DNA from: Styela clava | Lineage: Eukaryota > Chordata > Ascidiacea > Stolidobranchia > Styelidae | NCBI RefSeq assembly: GCF_964204865.1 | Contig: NC_135250.1 | Location: 11,036,001-11,100,000, forward strand | Direction: 5' to 3' | DNA length: 64,000 bases | Shown here: one piece after another, positions 50,801 to 60,800 of the stretch | How the letters are laid out: each line of letters begins with the position of its first letter | Numbering within the stretch: position 1 is the first letter of the stretch | Notes under the pieces: model-generated | Databases searched by the model: none | What the model saw: only the letters and a program-made list of their open reading frames with translations | Told to the model about the DNA's origin: nothing | Position numbers and translations under genes: made by a program

Positions 50801-51967
50801 AACACAAATATAGAGTTGAATTATGCAGGTCTTAAGAAGTCTGACTTTAGTCAGATGAAATATTATTGGTATTATTGTGCAGCAAGTCTCCTGAATCATT
50901 CAGTTTTATTAATATACTTTATTTGTTTTATCGGCAGATATAGTGTAATGAGTTATACAGAGTGTTCATACAGCGTTCGAATGTCTTAAAACAAACCTGG
51001 TTAAGACGTTTTGAGAACTGGCTTTATAGCGAAATTGTAACAGGACTTCATGAAGATCCTGCATATTTGTACCATGTAAAGCTATGTTTCTCAACCTCTT
51101 TTATGGAAAAACAAACAACTTTTGTGGAGCTTCATCTCCCTTTCTATATACCTAGAATTTCCGTCCAATGGTTATAATAAATCGTAGTGGCTAGATATAC
51201 ACAAGCAGCAATATTTAATGCGAAACTTGGGACATAAAAGCATGTTCTTTTTTCTTTTGTTGGTTATTCCATGAAATTTTACTTTTATAATTTCAGAACT
51301 GTCATCCTTCACCTGGATCTCAATATGGATCTACAAATCGTGAAGCGTATTTGCCTGATAATCGAGAAGGTCGCGATCTTTTAAAATTACTCAGAAGAGC
51401 ATTTGATGCTGGACTTACTTTTACTATTGGTCAATCGCAATCTTCGGGCGAAGACAATCGAATTGTTTGGAATGGAATTCCGCATAAAACCAATATAAAT
51501 GGAGGAAAGCATAGGTATGTCTGTCTATTTTATCAGGTGTCTGATCTCCTAATTTTGGAGACTTTTTCTTCATTTTTGACTAAAATATGTATTTTCGATT
51601 TTTTCCTTATAATTTAAATCATATTTTGTAGATTAAATCACAAAAATTAATGTTTACAGCTTAGTATACAAATTTGTAGTAATATATTAAAATCTAATCA
51701 TAAACAAATGGTACAATAAAGGCCGCAACGTAATGGAAATCAGGATGTAACCTAAGTATTTTAGTTTCTATGTATAACAATAGGGGTAGTTAAGTTTATT
51801 TTTCCTTAGCCAGTAAATCATGACTGTATAAAAAAAAATATGTAATTATGTTATGCAATTATTCATGTTGAATAAGTTCCTCACTGTTTTTATTTAGCTA
51901 CGGATATCCAGATCCAAACTACTTAATTGAACTCAGACAGACTTTACAATTCATGGGAATCCAGTAA
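36473..51967 (+). CDS. Deltex-family E3 ubiquitin ligase with four DTC repeats (RRM - DTC x3 - RING - DTC)
   Basis: 18 exons: 36473-36629, 37001-37080, 37962-38100, 38634-38828, 39509-39678, 40490-40674, 42255-42367, 42771-42853, 43280-43429, 43786-43961, 44816-45116, 46018-46214, 47061-47245, 48857-49030, 49680-49843, 50363-50665, 51297-51514, 51898-51967 (TAA). Phases match throughout; 3060 nt give 1019 aa. Deltex proteins transfer ubiquitin through RING plus DTC; the DTC binds ADP-ribose/NAD+. An N-terminal RRM-like domain and no WWE resembles vertebrate DTX3L. The three extra DTC-like units before the RING are not in any Deltex I know. The start was set at the ATG opening the RRM; an in-frame ATG 39 nt upstream (36434) is possible. 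The exon 4 acceptor (GGAAG|AG) is the least certain junction, chosen to keep frame (TELLQFKKLLEN). A TTG-AAG-type duplicate pairing with DTX3L function is inference. Confidence 0.88.
37184..37603. mobile_element. MITE in intron 2 of the Deltex-type gene
   Basis: Ends are inverted: GGGTCTAGTGTAGTTCAGTA then CTTCCAGTTGGC on the left, and GGCCAACTAGAAGT then TACTAAACTATACCAGACCC on the right. The duplicated intron at 30226-30690 lacks it. The family is not identified. Confidence 0.75.
39352..39468 (+). repeat. Third copy of the ~120-bp repeat seen in the COPA intron
   Basis: It matches 9308-9555: GTAGCTCTTGGCATTT, then GACTGAGTGAGTGCCTGTGA. It lies about 40 bp before exon 5 of the Deltex-type gene. 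Confidence 0.65.
39917..40268 (-). repeat. SINE-A, near full-length copy
   Basis: Read on the minus strand it starts GGGCGCGGCGGTGTGGCTCA, has GCTAAGCGTTAGGAATACGC, and the B-box GGTTCGCAGGTTCGAATCCC. It continues with GGATTGCTGGACTCC and ends at ATAAATATGTAAATCC. It is tRNA-derived by its boxes. A further minus-strand partial copy follows at 40290-40435, and a tail fragment precedes it at 39840-39900. All lie in intron 5. Confidence 0.85.
40697..40895 (+). repeat. SINE-A, plus-strand copy in intron 6
   Basis: GGCTCGGCAGTGTGGTGCAT head, TGGGTTCGCAGGTTCGAGAC B-box, GAGGATTGCTGGACTCC, and tail CCCGGGATAAATATGCAAAT. It is inverted relative to the copy at 39917-40268. Confidence 0.8.
42480..42665 (-). 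repeat. SINE-A fragment in intron 7
   Basis: It contains the family core on the minus strand (GACGGCTTCCTCCACCATCA, AGTCCATGCATCTGAAACAA, tail region). It lacks the tRNA-like head. Confidence 0.65.
43280..44881 (+). other. Degenerate DTC repeat 2 (exons 9-11a)
   Basis: Residues about 383-504: GPFPQPDG opening, LHMYFRFPGGIIN strand, NRTACLPANAEGRKLSAM, an ANQRKLFVV strand, then YPNEDYLEQLYRALLKLGI, matching canonical GYPDxxYLxxLxxxLxxxGI. The His-containing pocket motif is missing. Exon 11 continues with an acidic Ser/Glu linker (EENSSDESDQESKE) into repeat 3. Confidence 0.85.
44523..44785 (+). repeat. SINE-A copy in intron 10, diverged
   Basis: GTGGGTTCGCAAGTTCAAAT, GAGGGTTGCTGGACTCTTC, CATGCATTTGAAACAAATAA and tail CCTAGGATAAATATGAAAAT identify the family. 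Confidence 0.7.
45177..45561. mobile_element. GC-rich hAT-like MITE in intron 11
   Basis: 385 bp with inverted ends TAGAGCAAAGATC and GATCTTACCTCTA. It is flanked by a perfect 8-bp duplication ACCCTTGG (45169-45176 and 45562-45569). Subterminal GCCCGGGCCCGACCC-type repeats occur at both ends, making it far richer in GC than its surroundings. No coding remnant seen. Confidence 0.88.
45611..45760 (-). repeat. SINE-B copy in intron 11
   Basis: Minus-strand copy: tail GCTCGGAGCAAAAAACAA, core CCCCACCTCATACAGAGTG and TGATGAACC. Compare 10741-10975. Confidence 0.65.
47370..47689. mobile_element. hAT-like MITE nested in a SINE-B (intron 13)
   Basis: Ends CAGGGGTGTACAACAGGCGG and TGTTTCACACTACTG are imperfect inverted repeats. 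The flanking 8-mers GAATAGAC and GGATAAAT are a diverged duplication; SINE-B has GGATAGGC at this point. SINE-B sequence continues on both sides (47336-47369 and 47690-47805). Confidence 0.65.
48536..48832. mobile_element. hAT-like MITE in intron 13, abutting exon 14
   Basis: 297 bp; ends CAGTGGTTCTCAAACTTC and CCTTTTGAGAACCACTG. Flanking 8-mers GTCTAATT and GTTTACTT are related. The ends resemble the COPA-intron element at 12126-12985. It lies only 24 bp from the exon 14 acceptor and therefore supplies sequence close to that splice site. Confidence 0.82.
49310..49545 (-). repeat. SINE-A copy in intron 14
   Basis: Minus-strand family core (TGGCTCAACGGCTGGAGCAT, GGGTTGCTGGTTTC, TACAGATACCAGCAACACCA) with tail toward 49310. 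Strongly diverged. Confidence 0.6.
49680..51967 (+). other. RING finger and canonical DTC domain (exons 15-18)
   Basis: The RING (residues about 792-831) has CAIC, LSCKHIFHANC and CPMC in C3H2C3 order, with an acidic run (KKEDEEED) just before it. A Gln/Ser/Pro-rich linker of about 50 residues follows. The DTC (about 887-1019) reads NQPTNGKM, TIVIRYSFPSGIQ, HPSPGSQYGSTNREAYLPDN, EGRDLLKLLRRAFDAGLTF, IVWNGIPHKT, GYPDPNYL and ends FMGIQ. Most Deltex proteins, as I recall, have His-His where this one has Pro-His. Confidence 0.92.
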
Positions 51968-52011
51968 ATATTTGGACTTGAATTGAAATCTACTATGATG
52001 ATAATTCTAGA

Positions 52012-52017
52012 AATAAA
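52012..52017 (+). terminator. Poly(A) signal of the Deltex-type gene
   Basis: Canonical AATAAA 45 nt after the stop codon, followed by a T-rich stretch and TGTT-type sequence. Confidence 0.7.
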
Positions 52018-54821
52018 ATTTTTTATGCTATTTTTTTCACTAAAATGTTCTTCAATGTATATATGCATTTAATAATTTATAAAATGAATTTGATTTAGTT
52101 TGGCTAGATATGTAACAATTGGATGAAATGGCCTAGCCCACATCTTCAAGTATCCAACTTGTGACAAATTTGGTTGAGCAATTTGGCCTTAATTGACTAA
52201 AACAATAATCTGACTCGAGATAGATTTTAATAAATATACTTCTTTACTGCTCTCTTCTGTTTATTAAATTGGTAATTCTTACAAAATTTATTAATATGAT
52301 GTAGCAAATACTATTTATTTAATTTTTGGGTTTTCCTTTTGTGTATAATGTAGTTTATCCTAACATTTCTCATGTTTTTCAATTATATCTCTGTGGTTGT
52401 ATTCTGTGCGTGAGTGTGTGAGAATTAATTAACATGTACCACTTTTTAGCAAACTCGTTTTTAATTGAAATTATATACGTTTTAAAACCTTACCTATTAA
52501 GGTTTTTTCTGCACTTCTGCTTCTGTAATCAATTTTTTTTTCTTCATTTTATTATGAATAACACTTATATATTTGCTAAATAATTGCATTTTACCTGATG
52601 TTGATCTAATTTCTGAACCAACGTTATCGCTTACCTGTGGTTTTATAATATTGCTCAACTGTTGATTCCTTTACTAGATTGCATTAATTTGAAAGAAATG
52701 TAATGTTTCAGAAAATGTAACATTATCATGAGGAATAAACAAAAAGCAATTACTGGAAACTTTGTGACAAAAAACACCTTGTTGAACTTATATTGCACCT
52801 TGCAACCACTTAAACACAGGCCTGCTAGTTGATCATATATACCGGTATATATATATTACAGACTTTCAATATCACGTTAAGTTAACATTTCAAGTTAAAT
52901 TTTTATCTCATTGAAATTTTCAGACCAGTTGAGCCAATAATAAATTGTTTAAAGTGTTCCATTGTCATTAGTTATCAAGTTTGATAATTGTTAATAAGGC
53001 AGTTTCATAACTCTATGGTTTTTTCGTTTAATGCCATTTCCATAACATTTTTACCTTAGAACTTTACTTAATATGTACATATTGTGGTGCTTAATTATGC
53101 AAAAAATAGTAGTGATATGATTCAGTTTTTATTCGGTGCCTAATTTTTGTAAACCTTCAACATGTACTGCTGAAAACTTCACTCAGTTAATTAACTTTTT
53201 TATATTTTCTGAACCACTGAATTGAATAAATAAAAATTATGTGATCGATATGTACCATATAACTTAATTTTGCTCAATAAATGCAAGACATATGTTAAAA
53301 TAAGGTTATATATTGAAAACTTAATGAGGCAGTCTAATATGGATAATAGATGGAAAGATGCTCACCCCTTCTACGCCTGAGCAATTTGTGGATGTATTAC
53401 GATTTCGTATTGTGAGATTGCCTTTTAAACATGCAGTAGATTGATTGATTATTTGGGCGACCTAGCTATTTTCAGAATCCCAGTCATATTAATAATCAGA
53501 TATGAGACCATGATTGAGTACTCCCTCGAAATAAGCATAAAATTTTACTGGGAAATGCCCCGAAACAACACAGCTCATTAGATGTAAGTTCCAACTATAT
53601 TAGATGGTAATTTATGTGCAGTGAACCATGTCAACCTTATTTCATTCATAGACTAAACTGCACAGTGAATGAATCTAATTAGAATCTATCATGTGTACCT
53701 ACCATCTTATCATATTGAAAGCAGTGTATATTTTTCATACTCACCATAAATGTTAGCATAGCTCTAAAGTATATCAGATATACACGCCCGCAAGTGTTTC
53801 GTTTCTTATGATGATAGCAGAGGCTCCCTCTTCCGACGCGCTGAGCGTTTGGGGAAAAGCCTTCGAACCCAATGTCTGATGAAGAAACCCCTCTTGTCAT
53901 TTCTTGTCTAGTTTTAGCCGCGGCGAAGCGGTCTTCAAACGCTCGTTATAACGAGCTGTTTTAACTTAAGCGTGGATCGACACTATTAATGGCAGTGCTC
54001 TACGCATTTGAGTCAGGTACGTATATCTGTGATTACTGTTGAATAACATTGAAAAATTCTCGAGTAAAGCTAGGCATTTTCGAATAATTTTGCAGAAGCG
54101 AGTTTTATAATACTTGGAAGTCAATGTTACTTTATTTGTATGGTGTTATTTGATATTCTTTCAGCGTATATTGAACAGACTGAATATCAAAATAATTTCT
54201 ATGAATTAGCGAACTATTGGTTAATAAAAGTAATTAATAATTAGTGAATTACAGATCATACAGGCCATATCAACGTAATGCGTGGTTATTTAATTAGCAC
54301 CTAATTACGATCATTTGTGTAGTAATGACGTTTGTCTTATCTTCTTGAATTATGAGATACTAAACCCGTGGAACTTTGGTCAGCAAATTTCTGCACTTCC
54401 GTATTTTTATTAACTTCGGCCGTACTAATTTCACGAATATAAATTTCTCCGAAGTTTCAACACGGTGTAATAAGTTTTTCTCTCCCGAAGAAAGTTCAGC
54501 CAAGCGATGCGCGTGCATAATAAAAATGACCAAACAATGCCGGTACTCGCACATACAGCACTAGCATACTTGGCCATGCGTACAAATCTTCATTGAAACA
54601 TTTGAAAATAAATAGGCAGGTATGGGATCCTTGGCTGTGTTACAAATGATGTACATTTCATACTTTTAATAGGCGATACAGTTTGAACATTTCAGGTGTT
54701 AGGTAAACAATATGTATACGGTAGTCTTCTATCGACGGCGACCGATATGTTGTTTAATAGTGGGTTATATATGAGACAGTGTATCACATTTAAAAAGTTA
54801 TGAAATTCGAAAATGTTGATA
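52018..54821. other. Intergenic DNA between convergent genes
   Basis: AT-rich, with several other AATAAA motifs that could be alternative 3' ends. There is a perfect 16-bp palindrome at 53941-53956 and no recognisable coding frame. A possible poly(A) signal for the minus-strand gene (ATTAAA) lies at 54753-54758. Confidence 0.5.
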
Positions 54822-55006
54822 TTATATTTCGGAAAAATTTTGTGAATTGGATGCATGATTTGATAGGTAACTGGTTGTTTTAGAAAATATTTTGATGTAG
54901 CTTATATAAGCAACAAATGAAATCAAAGTTATGAATAAGACTCCAGCGATACACGATGCAATGATAACGTACATCTGTGGATTCGTCGACTCTCCGTTTT
55001 CATCTT
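54822..55006 (-). other. Transmembrane and cytoplasmic-tail exon (exon 15)
   Basis: After an acidic stretch (EDENGEST) comes a hydrophobic helix (about residues 632-656: YVIIASCIAGVLFITLISF). A short Ser/Asn-rich tail ends SEI and TAA. The protein is type I, with the ZP filament region outside the cell. Confidence 0.85.
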
Positions 55007-57768
55007 CTGGAAAAAAAGAATATGTTTAGAATAAATTATTCTGAAATTTCGAAGTTATCTAAAACTTGTTTGTAGCAGAATATTAATATAGAATGTTGAA
55101 TCTAAAATTCAAAAATAAAAATGTTGCATGGCTCTATATAATTTTTGATTATGACAAACAAGTTTTGATCAATCACACCCGTGCATGGTCATTGTAATAA
55201 CCAGCGCATATTATTAATCGTTTTTCCCAGGTTACTCCTCCGCACATTTTCTTAAATGTGCATATCTACCTGCATTTCCCAAAACAAATGGCCCGATACT
55301 TCCATAAGCTTTCTCGTCTTCTTCGACACTATTGATTGATAGTTTTTCAATACCATTATTTAGTCTCTGTCTGGTGTTCACCATTTCTGATATACCAGAT
55401 GTGCTACGTTTTTGCCTTTGACATCCCTGCTAAAACAAAATACAATAACTCGTTGAAGACGTCTAATAGACATTTTGGTTCGACGCGAAGTTGCTTTGGA
55501 ACCATCGGGACGTTACAAGCTTAAATTACAACAACGTCACACATAACGCTGCAGTTAACGGTTAAAGCATTTTGCGTGAAATTCCCAGCCCTACAAAATA
55601 CACTTATGTGAACATAATTTCACCTCAAAAATGAGGGAAGTTCCAGTTCACACAGTGCGATTCGTTCATGTGTTTATAATGTTATTGAGTATTCGTTTAT
55701 TTCCTTGCATATGTTTAAAACACTGTAAACTTCAAACCTGTTTACAAATTGAGTTGGCATCTGTTGAATTACACAATAATGCTTGGCAATGAATGAAAAC
55801 TGAAGTCATGTTAGATGAGGAAAAATCAAAAACTTTGAAGAAAAATCTTCGCGTGACTTCATTAGGTGAAGGCAAGTACTGAAGAGTAGAGTCTATGATG
55901 CACCTGCAAGAACACGAGAAGAATACTTAAAGTACTAACAGCTTAGCGGAGTGGCTAGTAGGCCTATACTTCAGGGAGTGTCTGGGAATACTTTTTTCAC
56001 AAAAAGACCTGATTTACAACTAATTTTAGCAGCTCTGATGCCTTCATACCTCACCACTTGAAGATGCCAAGTAAAGTTTTGAGTAAACTCGCAATTCTTT
56101 TTACAGCGATCACTAGAGGTTGCGCGAGACTAACTCCCAATCCTTTCTCTATGCCTTTGCACTAGTGGATCCGTAGCAGGAATAAAATACCATAATATGC
56201 AATTCAAGAGTCCTGCTGCACACTAACACAAATATATTTCTGTAACGCTTCGTCTGACCAAAATCAGACTTCCTCAGACAAGCAGTTTACAACAATTACA
56301 GTAACGTCAAATTAATAAAAAATACATATTAAGTGCTTGATCAATAACTGGGCACCATTAAATGAGACGGTACTCCGAATATTAGTTGGCGGGTCTGATT
56401 ACTATCTAGTCTTGATATGACTCGGTCACTTTTGCATCTGTACGTTACTTACAGAATATAAATTAGTTTTACCCATTTTCGATCATTTGATATTTGCTTG
56501 AAGTTCTTTCTGATACATTTGAAGAAGAGGAAGCAAAGCAGTTGTTGAGCATCAGCTCCAGATCTAAGCATAAACTTCGACAATGAGTTACTTACTGTTT
56601 CAACCAATGTTATTTTTTTTAATTTGGAAGAATTCTATATATTATATTTCAAACTTTGGATATGGAATAAAATTGTCAATAAGTGATAATCAGTTAGCTG
56701 TAACTGCTTACGACTGAATTATTGCTCGAAATACTGTGAATATAGCCCAAAGACACTTGGTGAAAACTGTGATTTGGACCGAACAGTGGCACCGCATGAA
56801 AAAAGGTCGGGAAACATTATGCCAGATTTTCAAACATTTTAGCTATCTTAGTCGAAGAGGATCGACTATCTAGAAGCGACAATCTCAGGTATTGTAAACT
56901 GCACTAAACTCGTATTTGTAATTCAAAAAATCATAGAATTCAGAAATCATATAATATTGTGGCGTGTTACTTCATTTATGACATGCCAACGCAAGGGTAA
57001 ATCCAAACAATAATCAAATATTAGAAAATGAAATAGATTATTATATCAAACCTTTAAAATTCTCGGTAAATGCTAAGCTCACTTCTAGGAATATATTTTG
57101 ACCCGTTGAAATAGTCAAAGGAAAATCTTCCTTTTTATACCTGTAGCTGTATTCTGTTGAATTGTACGCGTGTAGGGACACTCTGGAATAGTAAAATCAT
57201 ATTATACTAAAAGAGTGTCTAATTGTTTGGGATGAAGATGGATATATATCACTAAACCTCGTCCAATTATATTTTACAGGTTATAACGTTTATTTATTTA
57301 TGATGTCTATGAATTTACTGATAGTTCTTATCAGCTGAATAGAAGGTTTTAGCGAATTTGCACTAATTTCGGTGACGTTTCATTATTTATGAAATTTAAT
57401 TCATATAATAAGATTATCTTTTTCTTTAGTTTTTCATGTTCAACTGATTTCTTTAATGGGCTACAACATTTTGACTATTAAGAAAAGAAGATTTTTCACC
57501 AATTGACATTTTTAATTGCGGGCATCTTGAAATCTGTTTTAAATGAAATGGTTCGCATACGCTCGTGCACTATAGATCGAATACGTACAAAAGCGTGCAT
57601 TTCTTCTGTACAATCAAAAAAGTATAATATATTTAGATACTAATAGTAATATTCTCACAAAAATTCTCCCTCTTTTAATTCTGGCTGAAACTGTAGAACG
57701 GCAAGATCCGGAAAAATATCAAGAGAAGCTGCATCTTTTACCGAGTAGGAACAAGTTATGGGAATCTG

Positions 57769-57809
<41 letters not shown>

Positions 57810-60800
57810 TATTTTATAATCATTATAGCTGGTAGAACGAACAGTTCACTATGTATTTCACTTACGTCGTTAAATTTGTGTCTTTGGATTATTTCATTTG
57901 ATTCAATGTCAGAGCTTCTTATTATATTCGTGAAATTCACAGTTTCGTTGTTCAGAGATACTGTTGTACCGCATTCGTCTAGTCGAGACGATATAATGAC
58001 GTGAGTGTTGTTGCTCCTAGATTTACACCTGAATGAAACAACATCTCTTGTGATTGCCATACTACTCATTTAGTTATCCTACCTTCAAAGCACTCACGTT
58101 GAATTATTAAGAGTAAATTCAGTCTCCCCATATACCAATTCCCTGTAAAACGATGTTGTGAAACTATGTGACGAGCATAGCGTTTCGATTCCCTTGCCTG
58201 AAAAAGTTTAGACACTCGGTGAGAATCCAAATCAAACAATTAAAATACAATATTTTTTCAGTATTTTAGAAAGCCATCCTCTTGGTCACTATGCTTACCA
58301 ATATACTGAAAAGTCACTTTTCCTTGCCCTAAGTGTGATACCGAATTTTCCTGGTTCATTCCTGAAAAAAAGCAAACATAAATTTAACATGAAAATCTAA
58401 AAACGAAATATGATAAGTAAATGAACTGCTTTTTATCCCAATTTTCTTTTGATAATTTAATTTTTGCGCATAATCATAATATAATAATTTCATTATGTCT
58501 TTGAAATAATAATGGCCTAATTTCACGAATTAAATTGAAATCAATAAAACGTTACATCATCGTGGAATACTTTCGGTTGCATTCAATCATACTCAAAAAC
58601 AGATAAATCATCTATTCGTTTAGTTAATAAATTAAGTTTGCTGTCGTTTGTAAGTGTAAAATACATTTTCTCTGTTTCATATATTTAATTGGTCATGTTT
58701 GGCTCGCTTCTCATTTGATCTGACAAAAATTTATTTATTCCACTAAAAAAGTCAAACCCGAGTTGTATGATCCACCGCCGCCAGGCGTCGCACCATAACT
58801 TGCACCTCCACCCCCTGAATATCCGCCGCCTCCTCCGGATGCGTTCTCCACTAAAATAGGTAAATAGTTAACAAAAATTCAAACGACTCAAATCTGAAAA
58901 CGGTAATGTTTATACTTGATTCGATTACTTTATATTTGTTTGTAGGATGTATAGCAACTGTTTACTGTCCAGCTCAACTGTTTATCACAAATTAACCAGA
59001 ACTTTGTGACTCATAGTAGATATTTTAAATCCAAAACTTTTTTTATTTATTATCTGAAATACTCACGTGCATAACCACCTCCACCAAAACCACCAGCATA
59101 CGATACAATTTCTCCATTTACTGCCATCCCACCATACCCAGCAGAAATTACTTTTGAAAAAGTTGAAGGAAGTTGAAACGGCTGTGCTTGAATCAAATCA
59201 TCTCGTTGTCCATCACCCAATTGTCCCGCAGTTCTGAATCCCGCTCCACCACCGCCAGCATTATTATAACCGGACAATCCTGTGTAGTTTGGGGTAGAGA
59301 ACGTTTATAATAGTTTACATTTTTTTGGCTTACATAACAAGTTGTTTTTATAGGTCGTCGCTGATATTTTATTTCGCTCTATATCCTATATATGCGTGGA
59401 TAAACACCAAAATACCAAAAAAAATCACAGCATTCTATTATGCTCTGCCCTGAGTTTTAAGACAGACCATCCTTTTTATGCCGGGCGTCGATTCGGGCAT
59501 GCATTTGACAAAAGAATAAGGCACTTAGATCTCATGCAAAGATGGCAACGAATGTAAAAATGACTTTGTTTTCAACTAACTCTGCTGTTAGTAAGAAGTA
59601 ATTACAGTCATATTTTTTAACCAATTGAAACCGAAATGTCATACCTCCGTTGCCACGTATCCCGCCACTTCCGAAAGTTAGGGTTGAATTTGAAGCATCG
59701 TTACCGTCACTTAGTATAGTTGCATCATTCAATATTGGAGTCGAAGTTAAAAAAGATTGGGTTGATGCTCCGCCACCCGCAACTAACATCGGCTCACTTG
59801 ATTCTGGATTGTTTTGATATATATGTTATAACACATCAATATATTATATAAACAGATTGATCTTTTAAATGTGAATTGTTTTAGTACGCATTTTATATAT
59901 ATTATGTATGATTTATATATTGTTTTATATTAACAACATGTGAGATGAAAAAAAACGTGGATACATCTATTTATCTGTACTTTTGAATAACAAAACAACT
60001 TCTCAACGCGTTACCAGATCTGACAACAAAACTTCCTCCGGATCCACCGAATGAGTGGGTAGCTTCATTCATTTCACCTTGTTGTGCGACCAGAATTTTG
60101 ATTAGCGCACCCTAAAATTGAAGCATGTATATTGTGAATAATAAATATATACCTTGTGCCAGCGGTTCCCAATAGATGCAAAAGTTGCGCCGCGAAAATT
60201 AGCATAATTGTGCTAACCATAACTAAAATAGGATTGAATATTTTACCTATTATATTTATTATAAATGTGTTATCGTTTCTTATTTTAAATACTGAAAATA
60301 TGAATCAATAAATGCATTTCCCTTTCTATGTCGTTTACTTTCTGTTACGTAGGTCTGCCTCCATTGTTACGTAACAATACAAATAGACACTAGTTGCTGC
60401 AATTTCGTGAGCTACAGTTTATTTATCTGTGAATTGAGTTGGGCGAACATTTACATGTGTGATTTTTTTAGTATTTCAAAGAAAAGCCAGGCAGAGATGA
60501 GGAAGAAGAGTTAACCCTTTGCCTTTATTTCTTAGGACTACATGTTTTTAAACTTCAAAAAGGCATAAAGTACACATTAATGATCACAAAATTGAGTTTT
60601 ATTCAAAAGCTGCATTTTTTGTGTAGGTGCGCCGTGAGTTTTTTCCCTGATAATTTGGCCCCGCACGAACAAAAAAAAGTTTGGGAAACACTACCCTATG
60701 TCCATTTTTGTGAACTTATTTTATGTTGATTCTTAGGGCCTATCATGTGACATCCATAGTTTAGCTCTTTTTTTGTTGAATGTTACAGATATCGATAAAT

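Noticed and set aside
58741..58757. Stop at the end of exon 6 of the ZP gene (a secreted glycine-rich form ending LTFLVE)
   Set aside because: Kept only as a possibility: reading through the weak donor gives a stop after five codons, but the spliced product continues the family pattern (SYNSG/NQE) and the ZP domain in frame, so the spliced model is preferred.
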